The notes below the pieces were generated by a model, which saw only the letters and a program-made list of their open reading frames with translations, was not told the DNA's origin and ran no database searches. Positions 63,186-64,000 of a DNA stretch of 64,000 nucleotides are shown here, one piece after another (the stretch's first letter is position 1; each line of letters starts with the position of its first letter). Source of the stretch: Gemmatimonadota bacterium (GTDB taxonomy: Bacteria; Gemmatimonadota; Gemmatimonadetes; Longimicrobiales; Gaopeijiaceae). Made by a program: the position numbers and the translations under genes. Location of the stretch: the NCBI GenBank assembly GCA_022822425.1, contig JAJEBS010000190.1, forward strand, positions 16,386-80,385, given 5' to 3'.

Positions 63186-63739
63186 TCGATTCCTTATCGT
63201 GATGGACTGCACGATCTGCGCATCGGAACTTCGCGGAGAGAAGCCATGTGCGCCAGACGGATCGGAGGTTCGGGCGGGGTGGATCCTTCCGCGAATTGTG
63301 GGGTGACAACGAGGCCTGCACCCGCCACGGAAGAGTTTCACGACTGTCGAGTTGGAAGCCGTGTTTTCGAGGCGGTTTTCGACGCTCCCGATGCCGATCC
63401 GCGAGTGTACATGGCGCTTGGGGGGTCGCCGGACAGGAAATCGCGCCTGCGATGTACACGCCGCCGGTTTCGCAAGTCGCTGGAGCGCTTGCGGTTGGGC
63501 GACGGCCAGCGAAACGCCGATGCCGATCCGCGCGCTCTGGCCGTGGATGGGAGCGACCCCCCATCTCGGCATGCCTCGATCGGCATCGGGCGGGATGGCG
63601 ATGTATATCCCCATCCTCCCCTCCGCCAAGGGGTCGCTCCCATCCATCAGTCCCGTGCGGGAAGGCCACCGAGCCCCGCGTTCCGCAGCTGGTGCGCCCG
63701 TGGCGCCGAAGCAGTCGCCTCCAGACCGGTCGTTGGGGG
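63186..63739. other. Gene-free region with a high density of inverted and direct repeats
   Basis: This is the only stretch over 300 bp with no supported gene. The ORF frames across it are long only because of high GC. It contains: GTGTACAT/ATGTACAC (63405-63412 and 63452-63459) with inner GGCGC/GCGCC; a CGCAAG/CTTGCG hairpin (63471-63493); the 15-nt CGATGCCGATCCGCG repeated directly at 63389 and 63518, with its core inverted at 63578-63587; and a perfect 16-nt inverted repeat, GGATGGGAGCGACCCC at 63545-63560 and GGGGTCGCTCCCATCC at 63630-63645. It lies upstream of the integrase start. Candidates are an att region, a structured RNA or a repeat element; none is shown. Confidence 0.55.
63545..63645. 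repeat. Perfect 16-bp inverted repeat, 69-bp spacer
   Basis: The arms at 63545-63560 and 63630-63645 are exact reverse complements. The spacer holds a weaker GGGATGG/CCATCC pair, so the whole could fold into a long stem-loop. No target-site duplication is evident at the ends, which argues against a simple transposon end pair. Confidence 0.7.
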
Positions 63740-64000
63740 CTAGAACGAAACGTAACCGCCCATCTGGAAGCGCGCGCAGGCTGTGCTGCCGCACTCCTCG
63801 ACGTGGAGCATGAAGCGCGCCCCGTGGCGCCGTCCGAAGGTCAGGCTCGCACCGGCGGTCGGCCCAACGTAGTTCCCGCTGCCATACTGGATCCCCGCGC
63901 GCAACGCCGGGCGAACGAGCCAACTGGAACGTCCAAGCAGGACCGAGGCCCCGATCCGGTTGTCCGACCCGACCCGGCGGGGGTAGGTGACGGTTCCGGT
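63740..64000 (-). CDS. Outer-membrane beta-barrel protein, C-terminal end (partial)
   Basis: The gene enters from the right edge and ends here; the ORF track misses it because it has no start in the window. The last 86 residues alternate polar and apolar residues as in barrel strands (RIGASVLLGRSSWLVRPALR, YGSGNYVGPTAGASLTFG) and end GGYVSF, with the C-terminal Phe that the BAM machinery recognises. Two Cys residues (ECGSTAC) may form a disulfide in a loop. Family unknown. Confidence 0.7.
   Translation of the reverse strand, partial: TGTVTYPRRVGSDNRIGASVLLGRSSWLVRPALRAGIQYGSGNYVGPTAGASLTFGRRHGARFMLHVEECGSTACARFQMGGYVSF

Noticed and set aside
63495-63501. GTTGGGC matching the GTTRRRY core of integron attC sites
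   Set aside because: A seven-base degenerate motif is common by chance; the recombinase is of phage type rather than IntI, and no cassette array follows.
63352-63813. 154-codon plus-strand frame in the gene-free region
   Set aside because: No motif, no ribosome site, overlaps the end of the barrel gene on the other strand, and its codons cover the inverted repeats.
1-64000. CRISPR arrays, tRNA and rRNA genes
   Set aside because: I looked for regularly spaced repeats, T-loop signatures and rRNA-like stretches by eye and found none; a tRNAscan-SE and CRISPR-finder run would settle it.

Overview
The window is about 70 percent GC and densely coded on both strands. I counted 52 protein genes or gene ends, two apparent gene remnants and one tiny coupled ORF. 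I found no tRNA, rRNA or CRISPR array. The mix suggests a Gram-negative bacterium, probably Gemmatimonadota: a DUF5916 outer-membrane protein, a TonB-dependent receptor with a DUF4249-type lipoprotein, a DUF2723 membrane protein, a fused two-subunit E1 dehydrogenase, Lhr helicase, Tat-exported molybdo-hydroxylase subunits and many Gly/Arg-rich lipoproteins. The phylum is an inference; no marker gene settles it.

Layout. 1-1029 (minus): the two subunits of a xanthine-dehydrogenase-type enzyme. 1178-3317: a dicarboxylate-type symporter flanked by a DinB-like N-terminal scrap, a Fic C-terminal scrap and a complete DinB gene. 3426-8203: MATE exporter, a first PIN/RHH toxin-antitoxin pair with an AT-rich inverted-repeat operator, a gamma-glutamyltransferase and a secreted protein. 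8462-16642 (plus): Lhr helicase, a secreted rhodanese, an RnfD/NqrB-like membrane protein with a Cys-rich Sel1 tail, a 30-codon ORF coupled at both ends and a membrane-anchored SUMF1-type protein. 16726-17396: a second PIN/RHH pair. 17559-21973 (minus): a DUF5916 protein and a membrane protein with three winged-helix-like repeats. 22173-25974 (plus): a HEAT-cyclophilin lipoprotein, an ornithine-cyclodeaminase-family enzyme and a flavin-binding split-barrel protein.

26071-28612 (minus): apt, a methyltransferase and an alpha/beta hydrolase. 28819-38824 (plus): mtaB, then a surface cluster (TonB-dependent receptor, DUF4249 lipoprotein, barrel/TPR protein, DUF2723 protein) and a MoeB-rhodanese fusion. 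38879-44670 (minus): fused E1 dehydrogenase, YyaL-type thioredoxin-fold protein and an exported amidohydrolase. 44796-54512 (plus): acetoacetyl-CoA synthetase, then a tightly packed run of VTT membrane protein, coaE, PHP phosphoesterase, NrnA-type DHH enzyme, a conserved hypothetical, Fur, agmatinase, phospholipase-D/cardiolipin-synthase-type enzyme and CcdA, with four stop/start overlaps. 54533-58595 (minus): a natural aldo/keto reductase-RidA fusion overlapping an amino-acid permease, then a lipoprotein phosphoesterase. 58788-63185 (minus): a large secreted protein joining two plant-type LRR arrays to a metzincin-like protease, followed by a tyrosine recombinase. 63186-63739 is the only long gene-free stretch and is full of inverted repeats; a beta-barrel gene end follows.

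The most promising candidates for undescribed biology are the RnfD-Sel1/SUMF1 unit, the LRR-protease next to an integrase and a structured non-coding region, the AKR-RidA-permease pair, and the three-repeat winged-helix membrane protein.
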